Assembly: GCF_963924675.1 (NCBI RefSeq)
Contig: NC_089225.1
Span: 114,113,094-114,177,093, forward strand
Direction of reading: 5' to 3'
Source: Phocoena phocoena
Taxonomy: Eukaryota > Chordata > Mammalia > Artiodactyla > Phocoenidae
DNA: 64,000 nt
In this document: piece after piece, positions 1-16,240 of the stretch
How positions within the stretch are numbered: the first letter of the stretch is position 1
How the letters are laid out: each line of letters begins with the position of its first letter
Program-made: the position numbers and the translations under genes
Notes under the pieces: model-generated
What the model saw: only the letters and a program-made list of their open reading frames with translations
What the model was told of the DNA's origin: nothing
Database searches by the model: none

Positions 1-145
1 TGAAAGAGTGTTTATGACTGAGGCACCACTTTAGATCCTTCTAAGATCTTAACAAAGGATTTCATGGTCACACCCTTGGCTTGATTTCTTTCCCCGTTTT
101 CCTAGCAGTGCCCTGGATTTGAGTTTTTCTTAGAGCTCATCTCTT

Positions 146-351
146 TTTTTTTTTTTTTTGCGGTACGCGGGCCTCTCACTGTTGTGGCCTCTCCCATAGC
201 GGAGCACAGGCTCCGGACGCGCAGGCCTAGCGGCCATGGCTCACGGGCACAGCCGCTCCGCGGCATGGGGGATCCTCCCGGACCGGGGCACGAACCCGCG
301 TCCCCTGCATCGGCAGGCGGCCTCTCAACCACTGCGCCACCAGGGAAGCCC
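146..351 (-). mobile_element. CHR-type tRNA-derived SINE (young subfamily)
   Basis: Reading the minus strand, the element starts GGGCTTCCCTGGTGGCGCAG, has the tRNA-like A and B boxes, and ends in poly(A) (poly-T at about 146-160 on the plus strand). A 14-bp target-site duplication, AGAGCTCATCTCTT, flanks it at 132-145 and 352-365. Confidence 0.93.
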
Positions 352-399
352 AGAGCTCATCTCTTAACTGAAGCACCATTTGTCATCTGGAGAAAATGA

Positions 400-1375
400 G
401 AATTTTCAAAACCACAGATTCCTGGCTCCTTTTTGTTTAATAGCATTTAATTTAGTTTATCTATATCCTCTTGCATTTTACCACAAGGATCAAAAAGAAA
501 ACAGGCGGCACCTCCAACGCTTTGCTTGGAAATCTCCTTAGCAAGACACCTCAATTCATCAACCGTAACTCCTACTTGCCCCATTAACGCAGGTAATAGC
601 AGTAACAAACTTTCTGCCACCACAAAACTGGTGTCCCCTTCTCTACAGTTTCCAAGAAAACACCCCTCACATTCCTGTAGGCCCTTATCAAAGACCATGC
701 AGCTTCTATAAATAGCTTCCTCAAGGCACCCTAGACTTTCACAAATACCTCATCAAAGCTCAATGCCTGGTTCTAAAGCCACTCCTACATTTTAGCATTT
801 TGTTATGGAAGCACCCACTTCCAGGCGCCAAAATCTGTTCTAGATATCTATTAATGCACAACAAATTACCCCAAATTTAGTAGCTTAAGACAAACACATT
901 TATTATCTCACAGAGTTACCGAGGGTCTCCCACCTGGGAACAGCTTAGCTGTAACACTTCGAATTCAATCTAAGTTTTGGCTGAAGCTGCGATCAGCTGA
1001 AATACCCACTTCCAAGCTCACTCATGTGATTGTGAACAGATGTCAGTTCCTCACTGGATAACTCACTTCCTTGCCAAGTGGATCTCTCTATATGGTGCTT
1101 GAGTGTCCCGACACTATGAAAGCTGTCTCACCTCAGAGAAAATGACGAGGGAGACAGAGGAGAGAGAGATAAAGAAAGAGATCAAATGAGAAACCACAGT
1201 CTTTACATAACTAACCTATTCTTGGAAGAATCACATCATCACTTCTGCTATGTTCTACTCATTAGAAGGAAGTAACAAAGTTCTCAAGGGAAGGGAACTG
1301 AACAAAAGCATGAAACCAGGAGGCAGAGATCTTCTGGGGGCCTTCTTGGAAGTTGCCTACCGACCACACAAATCA
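400..1375 (-). mobile_element. Old ERVL-MaLR-type fragment: LTR (about 835-1375) plus start of internal region (about 400-834)
   Basis: Positions 835-1375 resemble the common mammalian LTR that reads, in reverse, from 'attaccccaaatttagtagc' to 'ggccttcttggaagttgcct'. Directly adjoining it, 400-834 resembles the primer-binding and gag-proximal internal sequence of MaLR elements. The minus-strand open stretch 698-447 probably represents decayed gag-like sequence with no function. The second LTR is not seen. The family name is from memory of consensus sequences. Confidence 0.5.
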
Positions 1376-1419
1376 TAGACTGGAAGAAAAAATATATATA
1401 CACATATATATTTTGCTAC

Positions 1420-2880
1420 CGGTCCTTATTTAAAATTATAAACATATATAAATATACATATGGAGAGAGAAAGAGAGGCATTACATAATGATAAAGGGGT
1501 CAATTCTCTAAGAAGATATAACAAACTTTAATGTGTATGCACCAAACAACACAGCATCAAAATGCATGAGGTAAATGTTGTAGAACTGCCAGGAGAAACA
1601 GATGAATTCATTTTTACAGCTGGAGATGTCAACACTCCTCTATCAGAAATGGGTGAATCTAGCTGGCAGGAAATTAGTAAGGACATAGCTGAAAACAACG
1701 CTATCAATCACTATAATGGACATCTACAGATTACTTCATCAACAACAGTAGAAGACACATTATTCTCAAACTTGCTTGGAACATTCACCACGATAGATCA
1801 CCCGCTGGTCTGTGAAAAAAACCTTAACACATTTAAAATAAAAGAAATCTTACAGTTTCTACCTTCAGCCCACCATGGAATAAACTAGAAATCAGTAACA
1901 GGAAGATAGCTGGAAATTTTCAAAATATGTGGATATTAAACAACCTACTCCTAAATAACATATGGGTCAAAGAAGAAATCTCAAGAGAAGTTTAAATATA
2001 TTTTGAACTAAATGAAAATGAAACACAACTCATCAGAGTTTGTGGAGTACCGTGAAAACGTACATTAGAATACAAGAAAGATCTACTATCAATCATCTAA
2101 GGCTACACCTTAGGGAAACAAGAGAAAATTAAATCCAAAGTAAGCAGGAGGAAAGAAATAATACAAGTTAGAGCAGAAATTAATGAAATTAAAAGCAGAA
2201 AAACAAGAGGGGAAAATAATGAAACCAAAAGTTGGCACTTTGAAAATATCAATAAAATTGATAAGCCTCTATCCAAGCTAACTAAGAAAAAGACGAAGAG
2301 GACAAAAATTACTAATATCAGAAATGACAAGAACAGAACTACAGATACCATGGACATTAAAAGGATAACGAAAGACTACTAAAACAACCCTGTGCTAAAC
2401 AATCTGACAACCCAGGTGAAATGAAATGGGCTGATTCCTTGACTCAATCTTCCAAAACTCACACAAGAGGAAACTGACAACCTTGTTATGGCTGTCTCTT
2501 TTAAAGAAATTAAAACAATAACTGATAACCTTCCAAAACACAAAGCACCAAACCCAGATGGGTTCACTGGTGAATTCTACCGAACATTCAAGACAGAAAT
2601 TGTGCCAGGGCGCACCGCAAGGAACACTAGCCCCCGTTCGCCACAACTAGAGAAAGCCCGCATGCAGCAACGAAGACCCAACGCGGCCAAAAATAAATTA
2701 ATTAATTAAAAAAAAAAGAAATTGTGCCAATTCTCTGTAATTCTCTGTAATTTCTTTCAGAGGATAGAAGCAGAGGGAACAATTCCCAACTCATTCTATG
2801 AGGCCAGCGTTTTTCTAATACCAAAACCAGATGTAAACATTACATGTGAATGGGGGGTGGTGGCAAACTTCAGTACATAA
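1420..2880 (+). mobile_element. Old L1 fragment, ORF2 endonuclease to reverse-transcriptase region
   Basis: Translated pieces match L1 ORF2. An endonuclease-like stretch with a GDVNTPLS motif lies at about 1620-1650, and NLPKHKAPNPDGFTGEFY of the reverse-transcriptase region at about 2527-2580. Frameshifts and stops show decay. The copy is interrupted by a SINE at 2608-2716. Confidence 0.8.
2608..2716 (+). mobile_element. Older CHR-type SINE, 3' part, inserted in L1 ORF2
   Basis: The 3' half of an older CHR SINE (ending 'gaagacccaacgcggccaaa' and an A/T-rich tail) is bounded by the duplication AGAAATTGTGCCA at 2595-2607 and 2717-2729. The duplication shows a 5'-truncated insertion into the L1. 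Confidence 0.85.
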
Positions 2881-2889
2881 CACAAAGAG

Positions 2890-3155
2890 CTTTTTTTCCC
2901 ATATAAATTCGTTTATTTATTTGCGGTGTGCGTGGGCTTCTCATGGCGGCGGCTTCTCTTGCTGTGGAGCACGGGTTCTAGGCGCACGGGCTCAGTAGTT
3001 GTGGCTCGCGGGATCTAGAGCGCAGGCTCAGTAGTTGTGGTGCACGGGCTTAGTTGCTCCGCAGCATGTGGGATCTTCCCGGACCAGGCATTGAACCCGT
3101 GTCCCCTGCATTGGCAGGTGGATTCTTAACCACTGCGCCACCACCAGGGAAGTCC
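2890..3155 (-). mobile_element. Older CHR-type SINE, full length
   Basis: The minus strand reads from GGGACTTCCCTGGTGG to an A/T-rich tail and carries the extra repeated 'ctcagtagttgtgg' middle typical of the older subfamily. The duplication CACAAAGAG flanks it at 2881-2889 and 3156-3164. Confidence 0.85.
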
Positions 3156-3182
3156 CACAAAGAGTTTTAAAGAAGAAAAAAT

Positions 3183-3310
3183 ATTAATGATAATACCTAC
3201 CTTGCAGAGCGGTTGTAAGGATTAAGTGATAAAATGAGGTAAAGATCTGAGCAGGGAGCCTCACCCACACTAAAGAAGAGCGAGCCACAATCCTCGCTCA
3301 CAGTATGCTC
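3183..3310 (+). repeat. MIR SINE fragment
   Basis: The sequence 'aatacctaccttgcagagcg' followed by 'gttgtaaggattaagtgata' and 'gagcagggagcctca' matches the MIR core and 3' region. The copy is diverged, as expected for this old family. Confidence 0.7.
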
Positions 3311-3499
3311 TCCAAAGCCATGTTGCTTTGACTACACTCTTTGGGCCTGTTAACCAGTAATACGCGTAGGTCACGGCTCACGCCGAAGTGAAGTTACTAG
3401 GGAGGGGTGGGGGGACTTTATCGATTAATGCGTTCGTTTTTACTCTGGATTTTGGCCCTTCAAGTCAATGTGAAAGGACGTTGCTCTGTCATTTCCCTG

Positions 3500-3740
3500 A
3501 TTGTCCAGCATCTTGTCGGACGCTCAGTGGCCATTTGCATGTTTCCACGTATCCATTTTTCATTCCTGTCTTTTGCCCACATTTGCATTAGGTTGCCTGA
3601 GTTTTACTGTCGGTTTGTAGGAGTTCTTTATATATTGTGAATGAGTCCTTCGGGAGCTACATATACTGTAATACTGCCACAATTGCAGTCCGACTATTCC
3701 TCAATGGCTTCTTTTGCTGAGCAGAAATTCTTCGTTTTTT
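3500..3740 (-). mobile_element. Diverged L1 fragment
   Basis: The stretch around 'gttctttatatattgtgaat' and 'cttttgctgagcagaaattc' is the reverse of L1 ORF2 sequence. The edges are unclear. Confidence 0.6.
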
Positions 3741-4914
3741 CTTGAGCTGGGTGTTTCTATCACCTCCACTCGTGCACATGGGAAATGCAGAGGCAAGGAA
3801 GTTCACGAATTTCGAGATAGAACCACGACCCGGGCCTGAGTGTCCGAAGCAGGGCGCTCCACTGCGCTGCTCCAGGGCGAAGGCCGCTCCGTCCCCTCGG
3901 AGGGCCGGTCCAGGCAGGTCTTGTCACCTCCAAGAGCCTCAGCTTATTCACGCACAAACTGAGCACACGACCCTCCCCTCTGGAACATTCTGAGGACTGG
4001 ATGGATATAAACGCTGCGCTCTAAGTTGGCTTTCAATGAAAGGCACCTTTGGAGCATTCTTCGGCTCGTCAGCAAGATGCTAAGTAAAGGAAAACTACAG
4101 CGGACTGTCCAAATGCTCTTCTCACAGCAGGTCTGGTGGTTTTCCTGTCTCAGCAGCAAAAGTTCCAGCAGGTTCCTTCAACATTTATTTAACTGCGCTG
4201 GGCACAGTTGGGGACAGAACTGAGCCTTACAAGTGACAGGATAAATTAAGTCTCAGCAAAATAAATGTTAAAGTTGAAAGTCAAAGGAAAAAAATAAAAA
4301 ACAAACGAGAGCAACAGCAGCGGCCATGGACTGCCGGCTGGAGCGATCAGCTGGGTCCCCACACGGGCCCCTTCCGACAGGAAGCCTCCATCTGCCGACC
4401 CCAGGTGCCCTTCGGCGGTGCAGAGTTGTCTCTGTGCTGCCAGGACGTGGGCCAGTTCTCAGGGGAGCAGAAAACGCTGCGGTGCGGGGCAGGCTCCCGC
4501 TGAAGACGGCCCAGCGCGCCTTCCTCCAGGCAAGGCCCACCCGGCCTGCAGGTCTCAGCCAGGCCCTGACAGTCTCTCCAAACTCAGGAATTCAGCCATG
4601 AAATCCATCCCTCCTTTAGAGCTAATGTCCCTGACCTCGAAGGCCAGGCCTTCCTTCTCTGCTTCGGCTGCAAACCGAGGACCAGAGGAAACGGAGTGGG
4701 ACCCCAGCTTGGGGCGGACGTAGGAGACAGGAAGAGCCGTGTGAGCGCTGTCCTCCGCCCCAGCACCCCTCACTGCTCGGGGGGCCCCCTCGCCACCCTG
4801 CTGTCGGCCCACCTGCCCACCTCTGGGCCCTGCACACACCTGGGCCGCTCTCTCCCTCCTCTCCTGAGGTTCCCTCTCCCATTTACCTCAAGGAACGGGG
4901 ATGGCCCCTGGCTG
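3741..4914. other. Intergenic, no recognised feature
   Basis: This is mixed-composition sequence. The open stretches of about 60-120 codons overlap one another on both strands and show no recognisable domain. I see no gene or repeat here. Confidence 0.5.
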
Positions 4915-4986
4915 CCTGCCCTCACACCTGCCCGCACACCTGCCCTCACACCTGCCCACACACCTGCTCTCACACCTGCCCTCACA
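4915..4986 (+). repeat. 12-bp minisatellite, six units
   Basis: Six head-to-tail units of CCTGCCCTCACA with single-base variants (for example CCTGCCCGCACA and CCTGCTCTCACA) fill exactly 72 bp. The unit length is a multiple of three, so it translates as short repeats in every frame without implying a protein. Confidence 0.92.
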
Positions 4987-7900
4987 CCTTTACGGTGTTT
5001 TCACAGGCTCTTTGCTTGTTGTCCTTTCCCACAGGGCTGTGAGCTCCATCTTTTGTGAAACTTTCACACACACACATCTGATCATATATACACACACACG
5101 TATCATCATAACCCGTGGGCTACGGTGGGTGTACAGGAGGTGTGCACACACACTCACCCCCAAAATGCACCTCTTTACACACCCGAGAGGCAAGTTCTAT
5201 ACATCAGATGAACAGGTATAAACGTGCCCGGTAACAGCCCACCTCCTGCATCTCAGCTTCCCCATCCACAGGGCCCTATGGAACCCCCTCCAGGTCAAAG
5301 GCCACTCGGTCTAGGGGGTGCAGGGCTCCCCGTGGTGTGCATGCACCAATGCTTCTTCAAGCGACGATCGTTCACTCTTTCCATGGTCTGTTGCCAGGAG
5401 GGAAAATGCTGGGACCAACCTCCTGTCCTGGTTCCACCGGGTCTCCAGTCTTCATCATGGCCACGTCCCACGGTCCCCCCACCCCGCATCAGCGTGGGCA
5501 GCCTTCCATCACTCAGAGCCCTTGCCCTCCAGTGAGTAAAGCGGCGCCTTGCTGCCTTAATGGACGTTTACCAACCTCTTGTGATTCTGAGCACCTTGAA
5601 GTACTTACTGGCCCTTTGAACTTGTTCTGCAAACCGACTTTTCAGTAACCTGTGCCCATCATTTTCCAACGCGTCACCTCCTTCGTGCCACTTTGTCAAA
5701 GTTCTCTACATCTGCAAATGCGATCACTTCAGCCCTTTGTCCGGGAGCCAGGTTTCCTGTATTCCTTCCAAATCTGCTGGTTGTCTCCTGGCTTTGTTCG
5801 TGGTCTCTGCGGAGAGAGAACGCAGCCCTTGACGAAGGGCCACAGTCCAGCACCTCTCTGCCTCCCAAACGCTGAGTCACCTGGGGCAAATCACTCGCAC
5901 GATGAGAAGACAGTGTTTGTTCAAGGATAGGGACTTAGGGAAGGAAAAAACCCAAGCACAGAGCACAAGGCGTTCCTGTGACTCACGAACGTGAAAACAA
6001 CACTGCAGCTCATGTTCAAGGCACCTGCTCCACCACACACAGCGCGCTGTTTCAGGTGCAACTCGAATTCACTCAGTGACCCCTCTCGTACCCGCACGGG
6101 GAAGGTGTTCACGGTACCCTCACTTCACAGGCTCAGAGGCTGCGGGTGTCCCAAGACCACCCAGGGGGAGTCGAGCTCCAGGGACGCTGTTCGCCACGGC
6201 CTCGGCTTGAGAGCTCCTCTTCTCCCCCCTCCCTCTCCGCATCCCCGTCTCAATCAGAGCTGAGGCCAGGACATTTCTGGGGGCAAAGGAGGGGGCGGTC
6301 TTGTTTGGCAGGGCCTGTTTGACCCCGGTGAGGTCTGGCCTGTCCCACCTCCGGGGTCTCTGAATTGAGGGTCTCACACGGCAGCCTCTCTCTGGCCAGG
6401 TGTGACCTGAGTCCCAGGCTTTCCCTGTGAGTCACGCGTGGGCAGTTCCTGGGGCCTGGAGTTCGGTGCCCTGGCCCTGAAGCCACGAGGCACCGGCGTG
6501 GAGCTCCAGGCAGGCGCTCTGCACCCCTCTGGGTCAGGCTTCTCCCCTCCCAGCAGCACCAGGACTCAGTTATTACACCGCTGTCTGTTTACATGGATCA
6601 GACATGCACCGAGCACCTGCCACGTGGGGGACACTCTGCTCAGCTGCAGGGACAAAGGGACCAGCTGTCTTCTAGCGCAGTCACCCTGCAGGTCAGTTGA
6701 CTGTCCTGGACATCACTCCACTGTCCCCTCCCCTGGACAACCTCTCTGACTGCAGAGCACTTGCTGTTTCCACGGAATCACACTCCCTCGTGATGACAGC
6801 CATTAAAGCCACTTACGAGCAGTTTATTTTGTGACTTATCAGATAATAATTATTCACACACAACACAGGCACCTAAAAGGCCCCTCAGCGCAGCCGTGAC
6901 CATTCAGTACTGACCCCGGCTTGATGCTGGGGGTGGACGAGTGACATGGAGGCCTCAGGACACTCGTGGGGAAGCCGCTCGTCCCATGAGCCTTGTCGGG
7001 GAGGAGCGCGGGCAGAGCTGTGCGGGGCACTCGGGGCCTCGCCCTCTGCCCCCTGCTGACCGAGGCCCGAACTCTTGAGACTCAGGCTCCAACAGCCAGT
7101 GGAAAGGCCCAGCACCCGAAGGCCCACCTCTGGCCTCTTGAGAGACAAAGGAGCTTTTTATTTTAGCACCCTTTTCTCAGCACTTTCTCATCTTGGCTCC
7201 GAGCAGAATTCACAGCAGTAAATTTTCTAAAGTCAATAATGTGGCTTCTTAAAAATGTGACTTGTTTTGGAAGTGCCCCTAACCCGGCTGCTCAGTGTTC
7301 GTCCAAGAATTCAGAGGCCTGTCGCCTCTCCCTGGCGGGTTCCTGAGCATCTTTCTACTCAACAAGCGGCCAGTGCAAAGGCTGACCGTGAGATGAACGT
7401 TTTCCCTCTACCCGGGAAGAAGGAGAACTCTAAGGGCAGGGGAAGTAGATGCTTTCTTCAAAGGCCATGACTGAAGTCCTCCAACAGTCCAAAGCATCAA
7501 AACAGTTCTATTCTCCAGTTGCCCCCCCAAACCTAGATTCTCAAAAACCAAAGTGTGTAAAACCCATGCGCTTGACCACGTGGCTTAGGAAGGGCTCCCT
7601 TCGCTGGAATCCTAACTTCCAAGAGCCCGCAGCTTCACGAGGCTCCACAACACCCCACCTTAGCAGATAACACTCTCCAGGTCCCCACCCCAGCTCCCGA
7701 GCGGCGGCCCCCCATGTGCACCCTCCCCCGGAGGAAAGGGCCTTCCCAATCCTGCGAGCTGTGAGTGGGCGCTGCCCTCCTGGCTCACAGCGATAAGCGT
7801 GGACACTGCCGACGGGCCAGGGAGTGGGACGGACAGAGGGTGCGCCAATCAGAGGCCTTCCCGAGCGCTTGCTGTGGACCCTCAACCCCCAACGGGGTGG

Positions 7901-8578
7901 CGCCGGCAGCGGAACAGCTGGGCACCGTGGGGACCACATTCCCGTGTGGATGAAGACCTCCTGGGCCGAGGAGCCAACAGGCGGGTGCGCCCGCAGGCGG
8001 CCTGAGCCCGGGGGCCCTCTGCTCGCCAGCCTTCCACAGCTTTCCGACAAATTCTTCTTCTTTCACTTCCAAGGACTCCAATGCAAGATGCTTCCTTCCT
8101 GTCTCTTCTCCAGCCCCCAGGAGTCTCCCTCGCCTTCTGCCCATTCTTCTCCCGGTGGCCGCAGGCACTCCGGCCAGAGTCGTGCTTTGCCATCCTCTGT
8201 TCTGCAACCGGCTGGCGGCCGAGCTTGCGGGGAAAGGTGGCACAGCTTCCCTCTGCCGTGGGCTTTCCAGACCGGCACGCAGGCCAATCTCTGTGACCCT
8301 GGCAGTTAGGAACAGAAAGTGACAAAAACGTGTTTCGTCACTGTGAGTGAAAACATACTACGGACAATGGCTAGAGCTTCTTCGTCAAAGGTATGAGCAT
8401 CTCCTGAGGTAGCCACCGCTCCCCAAGGGTGCCGGCCAAGCCACAGCGAGAGAAGGAAGAAAAGAAGTGACTCTGAACCTCGGCCTCACGGTACTGAGGA
8501 AGCTGCAAGGGTTCTGTGAAAGCAAAGGAGGCCTAGAGCCTAGCGCGTAAGCAGAGGCCTAAGTATGTGCAGAAGACC
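4987..8578. other. Intergenic; one probable L2 remnant near 6570-6660, otherwise no recognised feature
   Basis: The segment is G+C-rich and mostly single-copy. A short CA tract occurs at about 5068-5100. The phrase around 'cacctgccacgtgggggaca' at 6618-6650 resembles the reversed L2 3' end. Overlapping open stretches such as 7541-8243 and its complement lack any known domain and look like chance frames in G+C-rich DNA. Confidence 0.45.
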
Positions 8579-8635
8579 CGCGCGCGCGCGTGCACACACA
8601 CACACACGCACACACACACACACACACACACGCAC
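8579..8635 (+). repeat. CG/CA compound microsatellite
   Basis: A (CG)n run of about 12 bp passes directly into (CA)n broken by CG dinucleotides. The alternating purine-pyrimidine stretch has Z-DNA-forming composition. Confidence 0.95.
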
Positions 8636-10032
8636 AGCTGACATTCACTGAGCACCAGACTGGTCTGAAACTCTGAGGCCAACACGGAGCCCGCTGGGGT
8701 CCTACAGCCGCGGCCTGGCAGGGAAAGGCCAGCTCCTCACCCGGGCCCACGGCAGCCCTTCCTTTGCCTGGGCTGCTTCCTCCCAGCTGAAGACCACAGA
8801 CCCTGAACCGGAAGGCCCCGCGGGGACCAAGGGCTGTGTCCACCAGCGAGGAACAGAGGCCTGAGGCCGGGGAGCTGATGGGGCACGACCACCGCTCCTC
8901 GGTGACGTGCTCGACGCAGGGACAACTCGGGGCGCCACCGGCCCGAGACGTCACCACGCCCTTGACACGGCGAAGTGCAAGCCCCGAAGGGCCGTGTCTC
9001 CATAAACCTCAACTGCGCCGGCTGCAGGGCAAGCGCCTGCTGGCCAAGGACTCACCCAAATGCCCAGATGCTCCCCACAGAGCCTTCCGGGCCTGCTCGG
9101 AGGAACCCGCTGAGGAAACGTAACTGCCTGTGACTTGACCTCAAGGACAAGCAGACGTCTCTCCCTGAGGTCAGACCGTGCAGCTGGCCTGGAGGCCCTG
9201 TCACTCTGGCTGCAGATCGGAGCTGTGAGTCTGACACAGATGTAGCCCCGAATCCCGACACAGGGCGGGGCTTCAAATGAAGGGTGTTCCCAGTTTCTCC
9301 CAAGCTGGTCTTCCCAGGGTCGCTGCCCTCGTGTCAGCCCCTTGAGCCGCGCTAGATGCCCGGCCCTCCCTCCCGGGGGCCGAGCTCCATCAGGACGGGC
9401 CTGCTAAGTGGCAGAAGCCCACTCGGCACTCATGAGAAAACAGGCAGAGGGAAGGTCTCGTTCTGTTTAAAATCTCACCTGGTCTTCGGTGAAATGTCTT
9501 TCATAACCAGGCCATCGAGGTGCTCCGTCCGGCAGTTCTCACGGGGACGGTCAGCACATCCCAACTCATCTGAGTGGCTCTGCTCGACTCTGAGCGGTGG
9601 GGACCGATGAAGCCATGTGCCCTGGGCCTTTCCTTATCGAAGGAGCATTCTTCACTTCGAGACTGATGTGAAGCAGTAATCTTAGTTTACAACCATTATC
9701 AGTTGCTGAGCTGGGCCAGCAAGAAACTTCCCCCAAAGGTACTACGCTGTCCTTTGAGATGGACCAATGCACACGTTTCTCAGGTAGGAGGCGTCTCTTT
9801 CAGAGTCATTATCGAGCTGCCCTGCTTCTTCCAGCCTCAGATTTGGGGACAGCAGCTGCTCTGACGTTAGGAGGGGAAACACGCAGCTACATGTGCCTCC
9901 AGGGGAGGGATGGGACCCGAGTAAGGTCTCACAGGCACTTCCAGGAGCCAGCCTGCACCGCTTACGGGTCTAACACAAACACCACGTTAGCAACCGTGAG
10001 CTGTGAGAATTACTCAAGGCCACAGAGCAAAA
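8636..10032. other. Intergenic, no recognised feature
   Basis: No domain, exon of a known gene, or clear repeat is visible between the microsatellite and the SINE downstream of COPS9. Confidence 0.45.
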
Positions 10033-10044
10033 AGTGCACCATGT

Positions 10045-10247
10045 GGGGCTTCCCTGGTGGCGCAGTGGTTGAGAGGCCGCCTGCCGATGCAGGGTACACG
10101 GGTTCGTGCCCCGGTCCGGGAAGACCCCACGTGTCGCGGAGCGGCTGGGCCCGTGGGCCGTGGCCGCCGGGCCTGCGCGTCCGGAGCCTGTGCTCCGCGA
10201 TGGGAGAGGCCACGGCAGTGAGAGGCCCACGTACCGCAAAAAAAAAA
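10045..10247 (+). mobile_element. CHR-type SINE (young subfamily), just 3' of COPS9
   Basis: The element begins GGGGCTTCCCTGGTGGCGCA and ends 'cacgtaccgc' plus poly(A). The duplication AGTGCACCATGT at 10033-10044 and 10248-10259 is exact. It sits about 140-150 bp beyond the predicted COPS9 polyadenylation site, in the opposite orientation to the gene. Confidence 0.93.
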
Positions 10248-10389
10248 AGTGCACCATGTATTTCTATGCTGAGACCTGTTTCTCTTAGCATGGAACACAG
10301 GCATGCATGTACACGTATGCACAAGGAGACGTCTAGGGATTGCAATATTCACTCAAAAATGCAAGCATTAAAATCACCCTGCAAGTAAT

Positions 10390-10611
10390 AACATCACTTT
10401 TTTAATTGAAGTAAAGGACAAAAGGCGGTCACATTCAGAGATTAACAGGCCTCATCCAGATGGTTAAAACCATCTTTTCCTTCTTCGTTAACCATCTCCA
10501 AATTTCAAGTGATTTCCACAAGTTCTCTGGAACCATCTAAAACTATCCTTTGAGGCGATCCACCACACCACGTCATGGCAAAGCCTGGGCAAACGCACCG
10601 CCGGACACACC
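10390..10611 (-). other. COPS9: Probable COPS9 3' UTR with ATTAAA polyadenylation signal
   Basis: Downstream of the COPS9 stop the first plausible polyadenylation hexamer on the minus strand is ATTAAA at 10406-10401, giving a 3' UTR of roughly 200 nt. The cleavage point is inferred. A young SINE lies just beyond it. Confidence 0.5.
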
Positions 10612-15130
<4,519 letters not shown>

Positions 15131-15264
15131 CGGGGCGGGCAGGACTGGCCTGGTTGGGGCTGGGGTGGGCGGGGTCTCCGCGTGGCTGCCGGCACACAAG
15201 GGAAGCCGAGACTTCACCGCGGCCCCAGACAGTTTGGACCTAAGGGCCTGACACTGCCAGGTGC

Positions 15265-16240
15265 CCAGGAAATACCCATTAAAGAATATGCGTGGGTAAC
15301 AGAGTAAAAAGGCAACCCACAGAATGGGAGAAGATATTTGCAAACCATATATCTGATAAGGGATTAATATACAGAATGTACAGAGAACTCCTAAAATTCA
15401 ACAACAGAAAACAAGGAGTCTGATTAAAAAATCAGCAAAGGACTGGAATAGACATTTATCCAAAGAAGATTTATAACTGGCCAATAAACCTATGAAAAGA
15501 TGTTCAACATCACTGATCATCAGAGAAAGGCAAACCAAACCACAATGAGATACCACCCCACATCCATCGGGATGGCTACTGTCAAAACCCCAGCAAATAC
15601 CAAATGTTAGCAAGGATGTGGGGAAATTGGAACCCTTGTGCACTGTTGGTTGGAATGTAAAATGGTGCGGCTATTGTAGAAAACAGTATGGAGTTTCCTC
15701 AAACGTGAAACATAGATTTACCGTATGGTCCAGGATTCCACTCTGGGCATATACCCTAAAGAATTGACAGCAGGGTCTCGAAGAGATATTTGTACACCCA
15801 CGTTCACAGCAACATTTTTCACAATGGCTAAAATGTGAAAGAACTCGGGTAGGTATCCACCAACATTCGAATGGCTGAGCAAAATGTGGTCCATCCATAC
15901 GGTAGAATATTATTCAGCCTTTAAAACGAAGGACATTCTAACAGCTGCTCCAATGTGGGTGAACCTTGAGGACACTATGCTTAGTGAAATCTCCAAAAGA
16001 CAAATACTGTATGATTCCACTTATATGAGGTACGCAGGGTAATCAAATTCATAGAGACAGAAAGTAGAATGGGGCTGGGGGAGGGGGAGGGGGAGTTAGT
16101 GCTTAATGAGGAGAAGAAATAGCCTGGAGATGGATGGTGATGATGGTCACATAACAATGTGAACGCACTTAATGCCTCTCAAAAATACTTAAAGTAGTAA
16201 ATGTTCCGTTCTATGTATTTTATCATAAGTTTTTTAAAAG
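15265..16240 (+). mobile_element. L1 3' region (ORF2 C-terminus and 3' UTR)
   Basis: The sequence runs from 'ggcaacccacagaatgggag' through 'gctattgtagaaaacagtat' to the G-rich 3' UTR and an A/T tail near 16230. This is the collinear L1 order with many in-frame stops. It starts about 150 bp upstream of the COPS9 CpG-rich promoter. Confidence 0.88.

Noticed and set aside
447..698. 83-codon minus-strand frame as a small gene
   Set aside because: It lies in what looks like the internal region of an old MaLR element and is best explained as decayed gag-like sequence.
4915..4986. CRISPR-like regular repeats
   Set aside because: The units are contiguous 12-mers with no spacers, and this is vertebrate DNA. 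It is a minisatellite.
1..10000. Olfactory receptor gene expected upstream of COPS9 by human synteny (OR6B group)
   Set aside because: No seven-helix reading frame or recognisable remnant was seen in this part of the window.
9759..10388. 209-codon plus-strand open frame next to COPS9
   Set aside because: Its middle is the young SINE at 10045-10247. The frame is an accident of the SINE and its flanks.
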